Below are positions 56,450 through 64,000 of a stretch of DNA of 64,000 nt, piece after piece. Source of the stretch: Roseateles asaccharophilus (lineage in GTDB: Bacteria; Pseudomonadota; Gammaproteobacteria; Burkholderiales; Burkholderiaceae_C); NCBI RefSeq assembly GCF_004362405.1, contig NZ_SNXE01000008.1:1-64000 (forward strand). The letters are read 5' to 3'. Made by a program: the position numbers and the translations under genes. Positions within the stretch are counted from its first letter, which is position 1, and every line of letters starts with the position of its first letter. A model generated the notes under the pieces. The model saw nothing but the letters and a program-made list of their open reading frames with translations. It was not told the DNA's origin and did no database searches.

Positions 56450-57439
56450 TCACAGCAGATGCTTGACGCCGTCCTGCTCGTCAGTCAGCTCCTTCAGGGT
56501 CTTGTTGATGCACTCTTGCGAGAAGGCATCAATTTCCAGGCCCTGGACGATCTTGTACTCGCCGCCTTCGCAGGTGACGGGGTAGCCGAACATGACTTCC
56601 TTGGGGATGCCGTAGGAGCCATCGGACGGGATGCCCATGGTGACCCACTTGCCGTTGGTGCCCAGGGCCCAGTCGCGCATATGGTCGATGGCGGCGTTGG
56701 CGGCCGAGGCGGCGGACGACAGGCCGCGGGCGGCGATGATGGCAGCGCCGCGCTTGCCCACGGTGGGCAGGAAGGTGTTGCGGTTCCACTCTTCATCGTT
56801 GATCAGGGCCTTGACGCCCTGACCGTCGATGGTGGCGAAGCGGTAGTCGGCGTACATGGTGGGCGAGTGGTTGCCCCACACGGCCAGCTTCTCGATGGAG
56901 CCCACGGCCTTGCCGGTCTTGGCGGCGATCTGCGAAGCAGCGCGGTTGTGGTCCAGGCGCAGCATGGCGGTGAAGTTCTTGGCCGGCAGATCCGGGGCCG
57001 ACTTCATGGCGATGTAGGCATTGGTGTTGGCGGGGTTGCCGACGACCAGCACCTTGACATTGCGCGAGGCAACGGCGTTCAGGGCCTTGCCCTGCACGGT
57101 GAAGATCTGGGCATTGGCGGCCAGCAGGTCGGCACGCTCCATGCCGGGGCCGCGCGGGCGGGCGCCGACCAGCAGGGCGTAGTCGGTGTCCTTGAAGGCG
57201 GTCATCGGGTCGCTGTGGGCTTCGATACCAGCCAGCAGCGGGAAGGCGCAGTCTTCCAGCTCCATGATCACGCCCTTGAGCGCGTTCTGGGCCTTCTCGT
57301 CGGGGATCTCCAGCAGTTGCAGGATCACCGGCTGGTCCTTGCCCAGCATCTCGCCCGAGGCGATGCGGAACAGCAGGGCGTAGCCGATCTGGCCGGCGGC
57401 GCCGGTAACGGCGACGCGAACGGGTTTCTTGTTGCTCAT
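56450..57439 (-). CDS. mdh: malate dehydrogenase
   Basis: A 329-residue NAD-dependent malate dehydrogenase of the cytosolic-type (group 2) family common in betaproteobacteria. The nucleotide-binding loop is [19 protein letters not shown] (10-28); the substrate arginines are in [27 protein letters not shown] and the catalytic His in [13 protein letters not shown] follow. It oxidises malate to oxaloacetate. It is divergent from the GntR regulator; the 257-base gap between them holds a strong palindrome close to the gntR side. A terminator follows the gene. Confidence 0.97.
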   Translation of the reverse strand: MSNKKPVRVAVTGAAGQIGYALLFRIASGEMLGKDQPVILQLLEIPDEKAQNALKGVIMELEDCAFPLLAGIEAHSDPMTAFKDTDYALLVGARPRGPGMERADLLAANAQIFTVQGKALNAVASRNVKVLVVGNPANTNAYIAMKSAPDLPAKNFTAMLRLDHNRAASQIAAKTGKAVGSIEKLAVWGNHSPTMYADYRFATIDGQGVKALINDEEWNRNTFLPTVGKRGAAIIAARGLSSAASAANAAIDHMRDWALGTNGKWVTMGIPSDGSYGIPKEVMFGYPVTCEGGEYKIVQGLEIDAFSQECINKTLKELTDEQDGVKHLL

Positions 57440-57628
57440 GTGGAAGCTCCGAGAGAAGTGAAGGATTCGGTTTGTCGAGCCCGTCGCCGCCGGCGGAATT
57501 GGCCGGGGTGGCTGCGCCCGCGAGTTTAGGACAGTCCGAGGGTTTGCCCGAGCGCTGTCGACACGGATTGCACGCCCTTTGGCTGTAGCGCGTGATTATG
57601 CGCCGGGTTTGGGCTTTTTGTTCGTCTT

Positions 57629-57646
57629 ATGTCTTATACAAGACAT
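57629..57646. promoter_or_regulatory. GntR-type palindromic operator with extra half-site
   Basis: ATGTCTT and AAGACAT flank an ATAC core, a perfect 7+7 inverted repeat 50 bases before the GntR start. A second GTCTTAT half-site (57624-57630) directly abuts the first (57631-57637). The size and layout match sites bound by dimeric GntR/HutC regulators. It lies in the mdh-gntR intergenic region and probably serves autoregulation and perhaps mdh. Confidence 0.6.
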
Positions 57647-57696
57647 TAGTCAACTTTAGTGGACTTGATGCGCTGGCCTGTGTTGCAATTCGCGCC

Positions 57697-58470
57697 ATGC
57701 CAGCCTCCCCGCAACTCCCTGCCGACACTGCGCGCGACACCGCGCGTGCGGAGGGTGCCCCATCTTTCAGTCCCTTGTATCGGCAGATCAAGGGGCTGAT
57801 CATTGGCGGCTTGCAGGCGGGTGAGTGGAAGGCGGGGGAAGCCATTCCCAGCGAACTGGAGCTGGCGGCGCGCTTCGGTGTCAGTCAGGGCACGGTGCGC
57901 AAGGCTGTGGACGAACTGGCCGCCGAGAGCGTGCTGGTGCGGCGTCAGGGAAAGGGCACCTTCGTCGCCACTCACGCCGAACAAAAGATTCAATACCGCT
58001 TTTTGCGTCTCGTGCCGGACGAGGGGGCGGAGTCGCTGGGGCGGCAGTTGCTGGATTGCCGCCGACAGCGCGCGCCTGCGGCAATAGCCCGACAGCTGCA
58101 GATGAGATCGGGCGATGCGATGATTGAAGTGCGTCGCTTGTTGCACAGCAAGGGGCAGCCGGTCGTGCTGGATGACATCTGGCTGCCGGGTGCCTTGTTC
58201 AAGGGTTTGACGGCCGAGCGGCTGGAGCAGCATCGCGGCCCCTTCTACGGTCTGTTCGAGGCGGAGTTTGGGGTGCACATGATTCGTGCCCAGGAGAAGA
58301 TACGGGCCGTTGCGGCTGATGCCGAGACGGCGGAGTTGCTGAAAGTGGCGGTTGGCGCGCCTTTGCTGAGCGTGGAGCGTCTTTCCTTCACTTATGGGGA
58401 CAAGCCGGTGGAATTCAGGCGCGGGCTTTACAGCACTGCTACCCACTTCTACCGCAATGAGCTGAACTGA
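57697..58470 (+). CDS. GntR family (HutC subfamily) transcriptional regulator
   Basis: A 257-residue regulator. Residues about 20-90 are the winged helix (PLYRQIKGLIIGGLQAGEW, IPSELELAARFGVSQGTVRK, LVRRQGKGTFVATH). Residues 100-250 are a UTRA effector domain (RRQRAPAAIARQL, VRRLLHSKGQPVVLDDIWLP, VERLSFTYGDKPVEFRRGLY). ATG 57697 gives a normal N-terminus; frames open further upstream have no family support. It lies between mdh and the sdh operon, and palindromes occur in front of both gntR and sdhC, so it is a good candidate for a local TCA-cycle repressor. The ligand is unknown; a carboxylic acid would fit the context. Confidence 0.92.
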   Translation: MPASPQLPADTARDTARAEGAPSFSPLYRQIKGLIIGGLQAGEWKAGEAIPSELELAARFGVSQGTVRKAVDELAAESVLVRRQGKGTFVATHAEQKIQYRFLRLVPDEGAESLGRQLLDCRRQRAPAAIARQLQMRSGDAMIEVRRLLHSKGQPVVLDDIWLPGALFKGLTAERLEQHRGPFYGLFEAEFGVHMIRAQEKIRAVAADAETAELLKVAVGAPLLSVERLSFTYGDKPVEFRRGLYSTATHFYRNELN

Positions 58471-58522
58471 GTCTTGCGGCAGTTGCGGTGTGTGCATGGC
58501 GCACGCGACCGCCAGGATCTGT

Positions 58523-58535
58523 ATTGCATTGCAAT
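58523..58535. promoter_or_regulatory. palindrome upstream of sdhC
   Basis: ATTGCA-T-TGCAAT is a perfect 13-base palindrome 40 bases before the sdhC start. TAAAAT overlapping its right end (58535-58540) resembles a -10 box, although no good -35 is visible. It differs in sequence from the gntR palindrome, so another regulator may bind here. Confidence 0.4.
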
Positions 58536-58574
58536 AAAATTGATTGGTTTCACGTTGATTACACAAGGTCGGAC

Positions 58575-59018
58575 ATGACGAACGCCACCCAAAGCGCTAC
58601 AAAAAAGCGACCGGTCTATCGGAACATCAACCTCTTTACCGATGTCCGAACCTACCGCCTTCCGGCAGCCGGTTTTGTGTCCATCCTGCACCGCGTCAGC
58701 GGCTTGCTGATGTTCTTGCTGCTGCCCTTCATCCTCTGGATGTTTGACAACAGCCTGAGTTCCGAGATTTCCTACGAGGCCTTCACCAATGCCTTCGTGG
58801 CCGGCATCGGCTTCGTGCCTGCCTGGTTCGTGAAGCTGGTGGTGCTGGCCCTGTCCTGGGCGTATCTGCACCACTTCATTGCCGGTGTTCGCCACCTGTG
58901 GATGGACGCCACCCACAGCGTGAGCAAGCAGCAGGGCAAGTCCTCGGCCGTGTTCACCCTGGCTCTGAGCCTGGCGCTGACGGCCCTGGTGGCCGCCAAG
59001 CTGTTCGGCCTGTACTGA
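58575..59018 (+). CDS. sdhC: succinate dehydrogenase cytochrome b556 subunit
   Basis: A 147-residue membrane anchor with three hydrophobic helices. RPVYRNINLFTDVRTYRLPA precedes the first helix, and SILHRVSGLLMFLLLPFILW carries the conserved HRxSG, which helps form the quinone site. GVRHLWMDATH in the loop after helix 2 contains the candidate heme-ligand region. It anchors the succinate dehydrogenase complex in the inner membrane with SdhD. ATG 58575 starts the classic N-terminus. First gene of sdhCDAB; sdhD follows after 26 bases. Confidence 0.95.
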   Translation: MTNATQSATKKRPVYRNINLFTDVRTYRLPAAGFVSILHRVSGLLMFLLLPFILWMFDNSLSSEISYEAFTNAFVAGIGFVPAWFVKLVVLALSWAYLHHFIAGVRHLWMDATHSVSKQQGKSSAVFTLALSLALTALVAAKLFGLY

Positions 59019-59044
59019 TTTCAAGAAACGAGAGGTCTACCCAA

Positions 59045-59404
59045 ATGAGTACCTTCGGCTCCAAACGCCTGGTGGTCGGCGCCCATTACGGGCTGCGCGA
59101 CTGGCTGGCCCAGCGCATCACCGCCGTGCTGATGGCCCTGTTCACCCTGGTTCTGCTGGCTCGCTTCCTGATGCCTGGCGAGCTGGGCTATGACCACTGG
59201 GCTGCCATCTTCGCGCCGCAGTGGATGAAGCTGCTGACCTTTGTGACCATCATTGCACTGGCCTACCACGCTTGGGTGGGTGTGCGCGATATCTGGATGG
59301 ACTATGTGCAGCCGGTGGGTATCCGCCTGGCGCTGCAGGTGTTCTCGCTTGTGTGGCTGGTGGCTTGCGCCGGCTGGGCGATCCAGGTGCTTTGGAGGCT
59401 TTGA
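59045..59404 (+). CDS. sdhD: succinate dehydrogenase hydrophobic membrane anchor subunit
   Basis: A 119-residue protein with three transmembrane helices (ITAVLMALFTLVLLARFLM; LLTFVTIIALAYHAWVGV; LQVFSLVWLVACAGWAI). AYHAWVGVRDIWMDYV contains the conserved His and Asp-Tyr residues of SdhD near the heme and quinone sites. ATG 59045 starts MSTFGSKRLVVGAHYGLRDW, the betaproteobacterial family N-terminus. It is followed 5 bases later by sdhA, so they are co-translated. Confidence 0.95.
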   Translation: MSTFGSKRLVVGAHYGLRDWLAQRITAVLMALFTLVLLARFLMPGELGYDHWAAIFAPQWMKLLTFVTIIALAYHAWVGVRDIWMDYVQPVGIRLALQVFSLVWLVACAGWAIQVLWRL

Positions 59405-59409
59405 GAAAA

Positions 59410-61185
59410 ATGCAAATTGGGACCACGCTTGCAAAGCGCAAATTTGACGTCGTGATCGTCGGGGCCGGCGGCTCCGGCATGCGCGCCTCGCTGCAACTCT
59501 CGCTGGCCGGCCTGAATGTGGCCGTGCTTTCCAAGGTCTTCCCGACCCGCTCGCACACCGTGGCCGCCCAGGGCGGTATCGGTGCCTCGCTGGGCAATAT
59601 GTCGGAAGACAACTGGCACTACCACTTCTTCGACACCGTCAAGGGTTCGGACTGGCTGGGTGACCAGGATGCGATCGAGTTCATGTGCCGTGAGGCGCCC
59701 AAGGTCGTGTACGAGCTTGAGCACTTCGGCATGCCTTTCGACCGCAACGCCGACGGTACGATCTACCAGCGCCCCTTCGGTGGCCACACCGCCAACTATG
59801 GCGAGAAGCCCGTGCAGCGCGCCTGCGCCGCGGCCGACCGCACCGGCCACGCCCTGCTGCACACCCTGTACCAGCAGAACGTCAAGGCCAAGACCCAGTT
59901 CTTCGTCGAGTGGATGGCGCTGGACATCATCCGCGACGCCGATGGCGACGCCGTGGGCGTGACGGCCCTGGAGATGGAGACCGGCGAGGTCCACATCCTG
60001 CAGGCCAAGACCGTGCTGCTGGCCACCGGCGGCGCCGGCCGCATCTTCGCGGCCTCCACCAATGCCTTCATCAACACCGGTGACGGTCTGGGCATGGCGG
60101 CGCGCGCCGGCATCCCGTTGGAAGACATGGAGTTCTGGCAGTTCCACCCCACCGGCGTGGCCGGCGCGGGCGTGCTGCTGACCGAGGGCTGCCGCGGCGA
60201 AGGCGCCATCTTGCGCAATGCCAATGGCGAGCGCTTCATGGAGCGCTATGCGCCCACCCTGAAGGACCTGGCGCCGCGTGACTTCGTCTCGCGCTCCATG
60301 GACCAGGAGATCAAGGAAGGTCGCGGCTGCGGTCCCAACAAGGACTATGTGCTGCTGGACATGACCCACCTGGGCGCCGAGACGATCATGAAGCGTCTGC
60401 CCTCGGTGTTCGAGATCGGTCACAACTTCGCCAACGTCGACATCACCAAGGAGCCGATTCCCGTGGTGCCGACCATCCATTACCAGATGGGTGGCATTCC
60501 GACCAATGTGCACGGCCAGGTGGTCGTGCCCAAGAACGGCAAGCACAACGACATCATCAACGGCCTCTACGCCGTGGGTGAGTGCTCCTGCGTGTCGGTG
60601 CACGGCGCCAACCGCCTGGGCACCAACTCTCTGCTGGACCTGGTGGTGTTTGGCCGCGCGGCCGGCAACCACATCGTCGACTTCAACCTCAAGACCAAGT
60701 CGCACAAGGAACTGCCCAAGGACGCCGCCGACCAGACCCTGGCCCGCCTGGCGCGCCTGGAGTCGGCCAGCAATGGCGAGTACGCCCAGGATGTGGCCAA
60801 TGACATCCGCTCGACCATGCAGAAGCACGCCGGCGTGTTCCGCACCCAGGCCAGCATGGACGAAGGTGTGGTGCGCATCAAGGAAGTCGCTGAGCGCGTC
60901 AAGAGCATCGGCCTGAAGGACAAGTCCAAGGTCTTCAACACCGCCCGCGTCGAGGCGCTGGAAGTCGAGAACCTGATTGAGGCTGCCAAGGCCACCATGA
61001 TCTCGGCCGCTGCCCGTCCGGAGTCGCGTGGTGCCCATGCCCACAACGACTACCCCAACCGCGACGATGCGAACTGGATGAAGCACACCCTGTGGTACTC
61101 CGAAGGCGATCGCCTCGAGTACAAGCCGGTGAACCTGCAGCCGCTGACCGTCGAGTCCGTGCCGCCCAAGGTCCGCACGTTCTAA
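59410..61185 (+). CDS. sdhA: succinate dehydrogenase flavoprotein subunit
   Basis: A 591-residue flavoprotein. VVIVGAGGSGMRASLQLSLA (14-33) is the FAD-binding fold; the covalent FAD histidine lies in TRSHTVAAQGGIGASLGN. QFHPTGVAGAGVLLTEGCRG and GRGCGPNKDYVLLDMTHLG form the active site and capping region, and GANRLGTNSLLDLVVFGRAA closes the second FAD motif. It oxidises succinate to fumarate and passes electrons to SdhB. ATG 59410 gives the expected N-terminus. A 24-base gap leads to sdhB. Confidence 0.97.
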   Translation: MQIGTTLAKRKFDVVIVGAGGSGMRASLQLSLAGLNVAVLSKVFPTRSHTVAAQGGIGASLGNMSEDNWHYHFFDTVKGSDWLGDQDAIEFMCREAPKVVYELEHFGMPFDRNADGTIYQRPFGGHTANYGEKPVQRACAAADRTGHALLHTLYQQNVKAKTQFFVEWMALDIIRDADGDAVGVTALEMETGEVHILQAKTVLLATGGAGRIFAASTNAFINTGDGLGMAARAGIPLEDMEFWQFHPTGVAGAGVLLTEGCRGEGAILRNANGERFMERYAPTLKDLAPRDFVSRSMDQEIKEGRGCGPNKDYVLLDMTHLGAETIMKRLPSVFEIGHNFANVDITKEPIPVVPTIHYQMGGIPTNVHGQVVVPKNGKHNDIINGLYAVGECSCVSVHGANRLGTNSLLDLVVFGRAAGNHIVDFNLKTKSHKELPKDAADQTLARLARLESASNGEYAQDVANDIRSTMQKHAGVFRTQASMDEGVVRIKEVAERVKSIGLKDKSKVFNTARVEALEVENLIEAAKATMISAAARPESRGAHAHNDYPNRDDANWMKHTLWYSEGDRLEYKPVNLQPLTVESVPPKVRTF

Positions 61186-61209
61186 GCAGCAAGGATTGAG
61201 AGCCAAGAC

Positions 61210-61911
61210 ATGAAGCGCACTTTCCAGATCTACCGCTACGATCCCGACAAGGACGCCAAGCCCTATATGCAGACCATCGAGATCGAGCTCGATGGCCATG
61301 AACGCATGTTGCTGGATGCCCTGGTCAAGCTCAAGGCCGTGGATCCCACGCTGAGCTTCCGCCGCAGCTGCCGCGAAGGCGTCTGCGGTTCGGACGCGAT
61401 GAACATCAACGGCAAGAACGGTCTGGCCTGCCTGACGAATATGCGCACGCTGCCGGGCACCATCGTGCTCAAGCCGCTGCCGGGTCTGCCGGTCGTGCGC
61501 GACCTGATCGTCGACATGACCCAGTTCTTCAAGCAGTACCACTCGATCAAGCCCTTCCTGATCAACGACAACCCCTTGCCCGAGAAGGAGCGTCTGCAGA
61601 CGCCCGAGGAGCGCGAGGAGCTCGACGGTCTGTACGAGTGCATCCTGTGCGCCAGCTGCTCGACCAGCTGCCCCAGCTTCTGGTGGAACCCCGACAAGTT
61701 CGTGGGCCCTGCCGGTCTGCTGCAGGCCTACCGCTTCATCGCGGACAGCCGCGACCAGGCCACGGGTGAGCGTCTGGACAATCTGGAAGACCCCTACCGT
61801 CTGTTCCGCTGCCACACCATCATGAACTGTGTCGATGTCTGCCCCAAGGGTCTGAACCCCACCAAGGCCATCGGCAAGATCAAGGAACTGATGGTGCGTC
61901 GCGCCGTCTGA
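61210..61911 (+). CDS. sdhB: succinate dehydrogenase iron-sulfur subunit
   Basis: A 233-residue electron-transfer subunit. The [2Fe-2S] cysteines are in [20 protein letters not shown] and the following CLTN (about 55-78). The [4Fe-4S] and [3Fe-4S] cysteines are in [16 protein letters not shown] and [17 protein letters not shown]. The Trp in PSFWWNPD borders the quinone site. It passes electrons from SdhA to quinone. It lies in the middle of sdhCDAB-sdhE-gltA, with 25 bases to sdhE. Confidence 0.97.
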   Translation: MKRTFQIYRYDPDKDAKPYMQTIEIELDGHERMLLDALVKLKAVDPTLSFRRSCREGVCGSDAMNINGKNGLACLTNMRTLPGTIVLKPLPGLPVVRDLIVDMTQFFKQYHSIKPFLINDNPLPEKERLQTPEEREELDGLYECILCASCSTSCPSFWWNPDKFVGPAGLLQAYRFIADSRDQATGERLDNLEDPYRLFRCHTIMNCVDVCPKGLNPTKAIGKIKELMVRRAV

Positions 61912-61936
61912 TCCTGTCGCATTGCACCCCGCTCAC

Positions 61937-62239
61937 ATGGATCACGCTGCTCCCGACGCGCTCATCGACGAGCGTTCGCTTTCCAAGCTCAAGTGGCGCT
62001 GCCGCCGCGGCCTGCTGGAAAACGATCTCTTCATCGAGCGCTTCTTCCAGAAGCACGAGAGCAGCCTGACCGTGTTCCAGGCCGAGGGTCTGCGCCAGCT
62101 GATGGAACTGTCGGACAACGATCTGATGGATCTGCTGCTGCGCCGCAAGGAACCCGAGGGCGAGCTCGACCGTCCCGATGTGCAAGAAGTCCTGGGCTTG
62201 CTCAGGACGCCTTCGTCAACGAATCCCAAGAAGTCATAA
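61937..62239 (+). CDS. sdhE: succinate dehydrogenase assembly factor SdhE
   Basis: A 100-residue four-helix protein. LKWRCRRGLLENDLFIERFF (18-37) holds the RGxxE motif needed for covalent flavinylation of SdhA. SDNDLMDLLLRRKEPE in the C-terminal half is also characteristic. The partner SdhA is encoded one gene upstream. ATG 61937 was chosen; a TTG at 61922 would add five residues. Its stop is 3 bases before gltA. Confidence 0.93.
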   Translation: MDHAAPDALIDERSLSKLKWRCRRGLLENDLFIERFFQKHESSLTVFQAEGLRQLMELSDNDLMDLLLRRKEPEGELDRPDVQEVLGLLRTPSSTNPKKS

Positions 62240-62242
62240 GGA

Positions 62243-63559
62243 ATGCCCATGACCCCCTCTGACGTCAAAGCCACCCTGTCGTTCACGGACGGCAGCCCCA
62301 GCATGGACCTGCCCATCTACAAGGGTTCGGTGGGCCCGGATGTGATCGACATCCGCAAGCTCTATGCGCAGACGGGCAAGTTCACCTATGACCCGGGCTT
62401 CCTGTCGACGGCGTCCTGCAACTCGACCATCACCTACATCGATGGCGACAAGGGCGAGCTGCTGTACCGCGGCTACCCGATCGAGCAACTGGCCGTGAAC
62501 TGCGACTATCTGGAAACCTGCTATCTGCTGCTGTACGGAGAGCTGCCGAACCAGAGCCAGAAGGACAGTTTCGTCGAGCGCGTGACCAAGCACACCATGG
62601 TCAACGAGCAGATGCAGTTTTTCCTGCGTGGCTTCCGCCGCGACGCGCACCCCATGGCCGTGATGACCGGTCTGGTGGGTGCCATGTCGGCCTTCTACCA
62701 CGACAGCACCGACATCAATAACCCCGAGCATCGCGAGATCGCGGCCATCCGCCTGATCGCCAAGATGCCGACCCTGGTCGCGATGGCCTACAAGTACACC
62801 ATCGGCCAGCCTTACATCTACCCGAAGAACGATCTCTCGTACGCCGGCAACTTCATGCGCATGATGTTTGCCACGCCCTGCGAGGACTACAAGCCCAATG
62901 ACGTGCTGGTGCGCGCCATGGACCGCATCTTCACGCTGCACGCCGACCACGAGCAGAACGCCAGCACCTCGACCGTGCGTCTGTGCGGCTCCTCGGGTAC
63001 CAACCCCTTCGCGGCCATTGCCGCGGGTGTCGCCTGCCTGTGGGGCCCGGCTCACGGTGGCGCCAACGAGGCCTGTCTGAACATGCTGGCCGACATCCAG
63101 CAGATGGGTGGCGAGGCCAAGATCGGTGAGTTCATCAAGCAGGTCAAGGACAAGTCCAGCAACGTCAAGCTGATGGGCTTCGGTCACCGCGTCTACAAGA
63201 ACTACGATCCGCGCGCCAAGCTGATGCGCGAGACCTGCCACGAGGTGCTGAACGAACTGGGTCTGCAGAACGACCCGCTGTTCAAGCTGGCCATGTCGCT
63301 GGAGAAGATCGCGCTGGAAGACGAGTACTTCGTGGCCCGCAAGCTCTACCCGAACGTGGACTTCTACTCGGGCATCGTGCAGCGCGCCATCGGCATCCCC
63401 GTGCCGCTGTTCACCGCCATCTTCGCCCTGGCCCGCACGGTCGGCTGGATCGCCCAGCTCAACGAAATGATCAGCGACCCCGAGTACAAGATCGGCCGTC
63501 CGCGCCAGCTCTTCGTCGGTGCAGCTGCGCGCGACGTCAAGCCCATCGCCCAGCGCTGA
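62243..63559 (+). CDS. gltA: citrate synthase
   Basis: A 438-residue hexameric-type (type II) citrate synthase. [20 protein letters not shown] and GYPIEQLA lie in the N-terminal part; the catalytic histidines are in [20 protein letters not shown] (about 233-252), [11 protein letters not shown] and [16 protein letters not shown]; the catalytic Asp is near SGIVQRAIG. It condenses oxaloacetate with acetyl-CoA. ATG 62243 and ATG 62249 are both possible. It ends the sdh operon and is followed by two hairpins. Confidence 0.97.
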   Translation: MPMTPSDVKATLSFTDGSPSMDLPIYKGSVGPDVIDIRKLYAQTGKFTYDPGFLSTASCNSTITYIDGDKGELLYRGYPIEQLAVNCDYLETCYLLLYGELPNQSQKDSFVERVTKHTMVNEQMQFFLRGFRRDAHPMAVMTGLVGAMSAFYHDSTDINNPEHREIAAIRLIAKMPTLVAMAYKYTIGQPYIYPKNDLSYAGNFMRMMFATPCEDYKPNDVLVRAMDRIFTLHADHEQNASTSTVRLCGSSGTNPFAAIAAGVACLWGPAHGGANEACLNMLADIQQMGGEAKIGEFIKQVKDKSSNVKLMGFGHRVYKNYDPRAKLMRETCHEVLNELGLQNDPLFKLAMSLEKIALEDEYFVARKLYPNVDFYSGIVQRAIGIPVPLFTAIFALARTVGWIAQLNEMISDPEYKIGRPRQLFVGAAARDVKPIAQR

Positions 63560-63572
63560 GGCTTCAGGCCTG

Positions 63573-63600
63573 CGGCAAGCGGATCATGATCCGCTTGCCG
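63573..63600. terminator. perfect 28-base palindrome after gltA
   Basis: The 28 bases are a perfect inverted repeat with no loop bases at its centre (TCA|TGA). It lies 13 bases after the gltA stop. Without a U tract it may act as an RNA-stabilising hairpin or a protein site rather than as the terminator itself. Confidence 0.55.
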
Positions 63601-63613
63601 GCGCTGCCGCACT

Positions 63614-63650
63614 ACAACCCGCAAGCCGCGTGTCGGCCTGCGGGTTGTTT
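63614..63650 (+). terminator. intrinsic terminator of the sdh-gltA operon
   Basis: ACAACCCGCA and TGCGGGTTGT (63614-63623 with 63639-63648) form a 10-bp stem, extended inside by GCC/GGC, and are followed by a U-rich TTCATTT on the plus strand. It ends directly at the convergent gene's stop. Confidence 0.75.
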
Positions 63651-64000
63651 CATTTCGGGGTGGGGGCTGGCGGTTGGCTGTCGTTGGATGGCTCCGCCGT
63701 TTCGGCCTGGAGCTCGAAGTAGCGCTGTGCGCTGAAGGCGATGGTGCTCATCAGCACGGCGCCGCCAATCAGCAGGCTGAGCACCACAGCGATGATGGCG
63801 CCCCAGCCGCTCGGGCGTTCCGGCAATCCGGGGTTGTGCCGCTGCTGCCACTTCTCGTCGGGGGTGAGGCCGTAAATGATGGCGCTGAGCATGGCCGCAA
63901 CCAGGCTCAGCCCGAGCATGGGCATCAGCAGCCAGCTCAGGCGATCATCCTGGCCCAGTGCTTCCATGCGTTGCAGCCCTTGCAAGCCCAGCAAGGTCGG
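63650..64000 (-). CDS. small membrane protein of unknown function, start not certain (runs to window edge)
   Basis: The frame is open to the right edge, so the gene may begin outside the window; if not, ATG 63967 would give a protein of 105 residues starting MEALGQDDRL. Two transmembrane helices are clear (LSWLLMPMLGLSLVAAMLSA and WGAIIAVVLSLLIGGAVLMS), separated by a Pro-rich charged loop and followed by a polar tail ending PPAPTPK. I do not recognise a family. It converges with gltA and shares the hairpin region after it. Confidence 0.6.
   Translation of the reverse strand, partial: PTLLGLQGLQRMEALGQDDRLSWLLMPMLGLSLVAAMLSAIIYGLTPDEKWQQRHNPGLPERPSGWGAIIAVVLSLLIGGAVLMSTIAFSAQRYFELQAETAEPSNDSQPPAPTPK

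Noticed and set aside
59302-61815. 837-codon open frame on the minus strand opposite sdhA/sdhB
   Set aside because: The opposite strand encodes unmistakable sdhA and sdhB; the antisense product is His/Val/Gln-rich and resembles no family.

Overview
The window looks like a chromosomal segment of a high-GC betaproteobacterium of the order Burkholderiales, probably from the Rubrivivax/Roseateles/Leptothrix neighbourhood. The basis is the very high G/C at third codon positions, the exosortase-A (XrtA/EpsH)-associated polysaccharide genes, and the sdhCDAB-sdhE-gltA block with mdh and a GntR regulator upstream. I would not name a genus. No rRNA, tRNA, CRISPR array or insertion sequence was seen. 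No gap between genes exceeds about 270 bases.

Region 1 (1-33383) is a large polysaccharide locus. Genes from 1 to 9624 form a tightly overlapping plus-strand operon: the end of a nucleotide-sugar dehydrogenase, three GT4 glycosyltransferases, an asparagine-synthase-like amidotransferase, a CapK-like adenylating enzyme, an O-antigen-ligase-like membrane protein and a NodB-type deacetylase. Several match families known to travel with exosortase A. A short minus-strand pair follows (GT4 and an amidotransferase without its glutaminase half, 9694-12413). Next come a GT2, a Wzx-type flippase, a pyruvyl-transferase-like protein and another GT2 (12628-17158). A divergent block (17214-25009) then holds the exosortase-A acyl/amine module. 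On the minus strand are ACP, hydrolase 2, hydrolase 1, a GNAT/ATP-grasp fusion and a secreted protein. On the plus strand are an acyl-CoA ligase and a PLP decarboxylase.

That plus-strand transcript runs on without a break into a sugar-decoration module (25006-33383): an ArnC/GtrB-like GT2, a methyltransferase, an ATP-grasp/HAD fusion, two hexapeptide acyltransferases, a WbqC protein, a GtrA flippase, a WecE-like aminotransferase and an ArnT-like GT39. Together these could make an acylated 4-amino-4,6-dideoxy sugar, load it on polyprenyl phosphate, flip it and attach it in the periplasm. The second half of the module is visibly less GC-rich. This is my best candidate for an undescribed system in the window.

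Region 2 (33445-51133) is mixed: a periplasmic CpdB, a small histidine kinase with a TPR-bearing response regulator, a bacterial lipoxygenase, a 1682-residue Ser/Thr-kinase/AAA/GAF/GGDEF protein, an HTH regulator, TrhP, SelO, an FMN reductase, and a divergent LysR/SDR pair.

Region 3 (51204-63559) is a citric-acid-cycle cluster: acnB, a VapBC-type toxin-antitoxin pair, a secreted hypothetical protein, a CoA-ester lyase, mdh, a GntR/HutC regulator with a palindrome in its upstream region, then sdhC-sdhD-sdhA-sdhB-sdhE-gltA. A partial two-helix membrane protein runs off the right edge.
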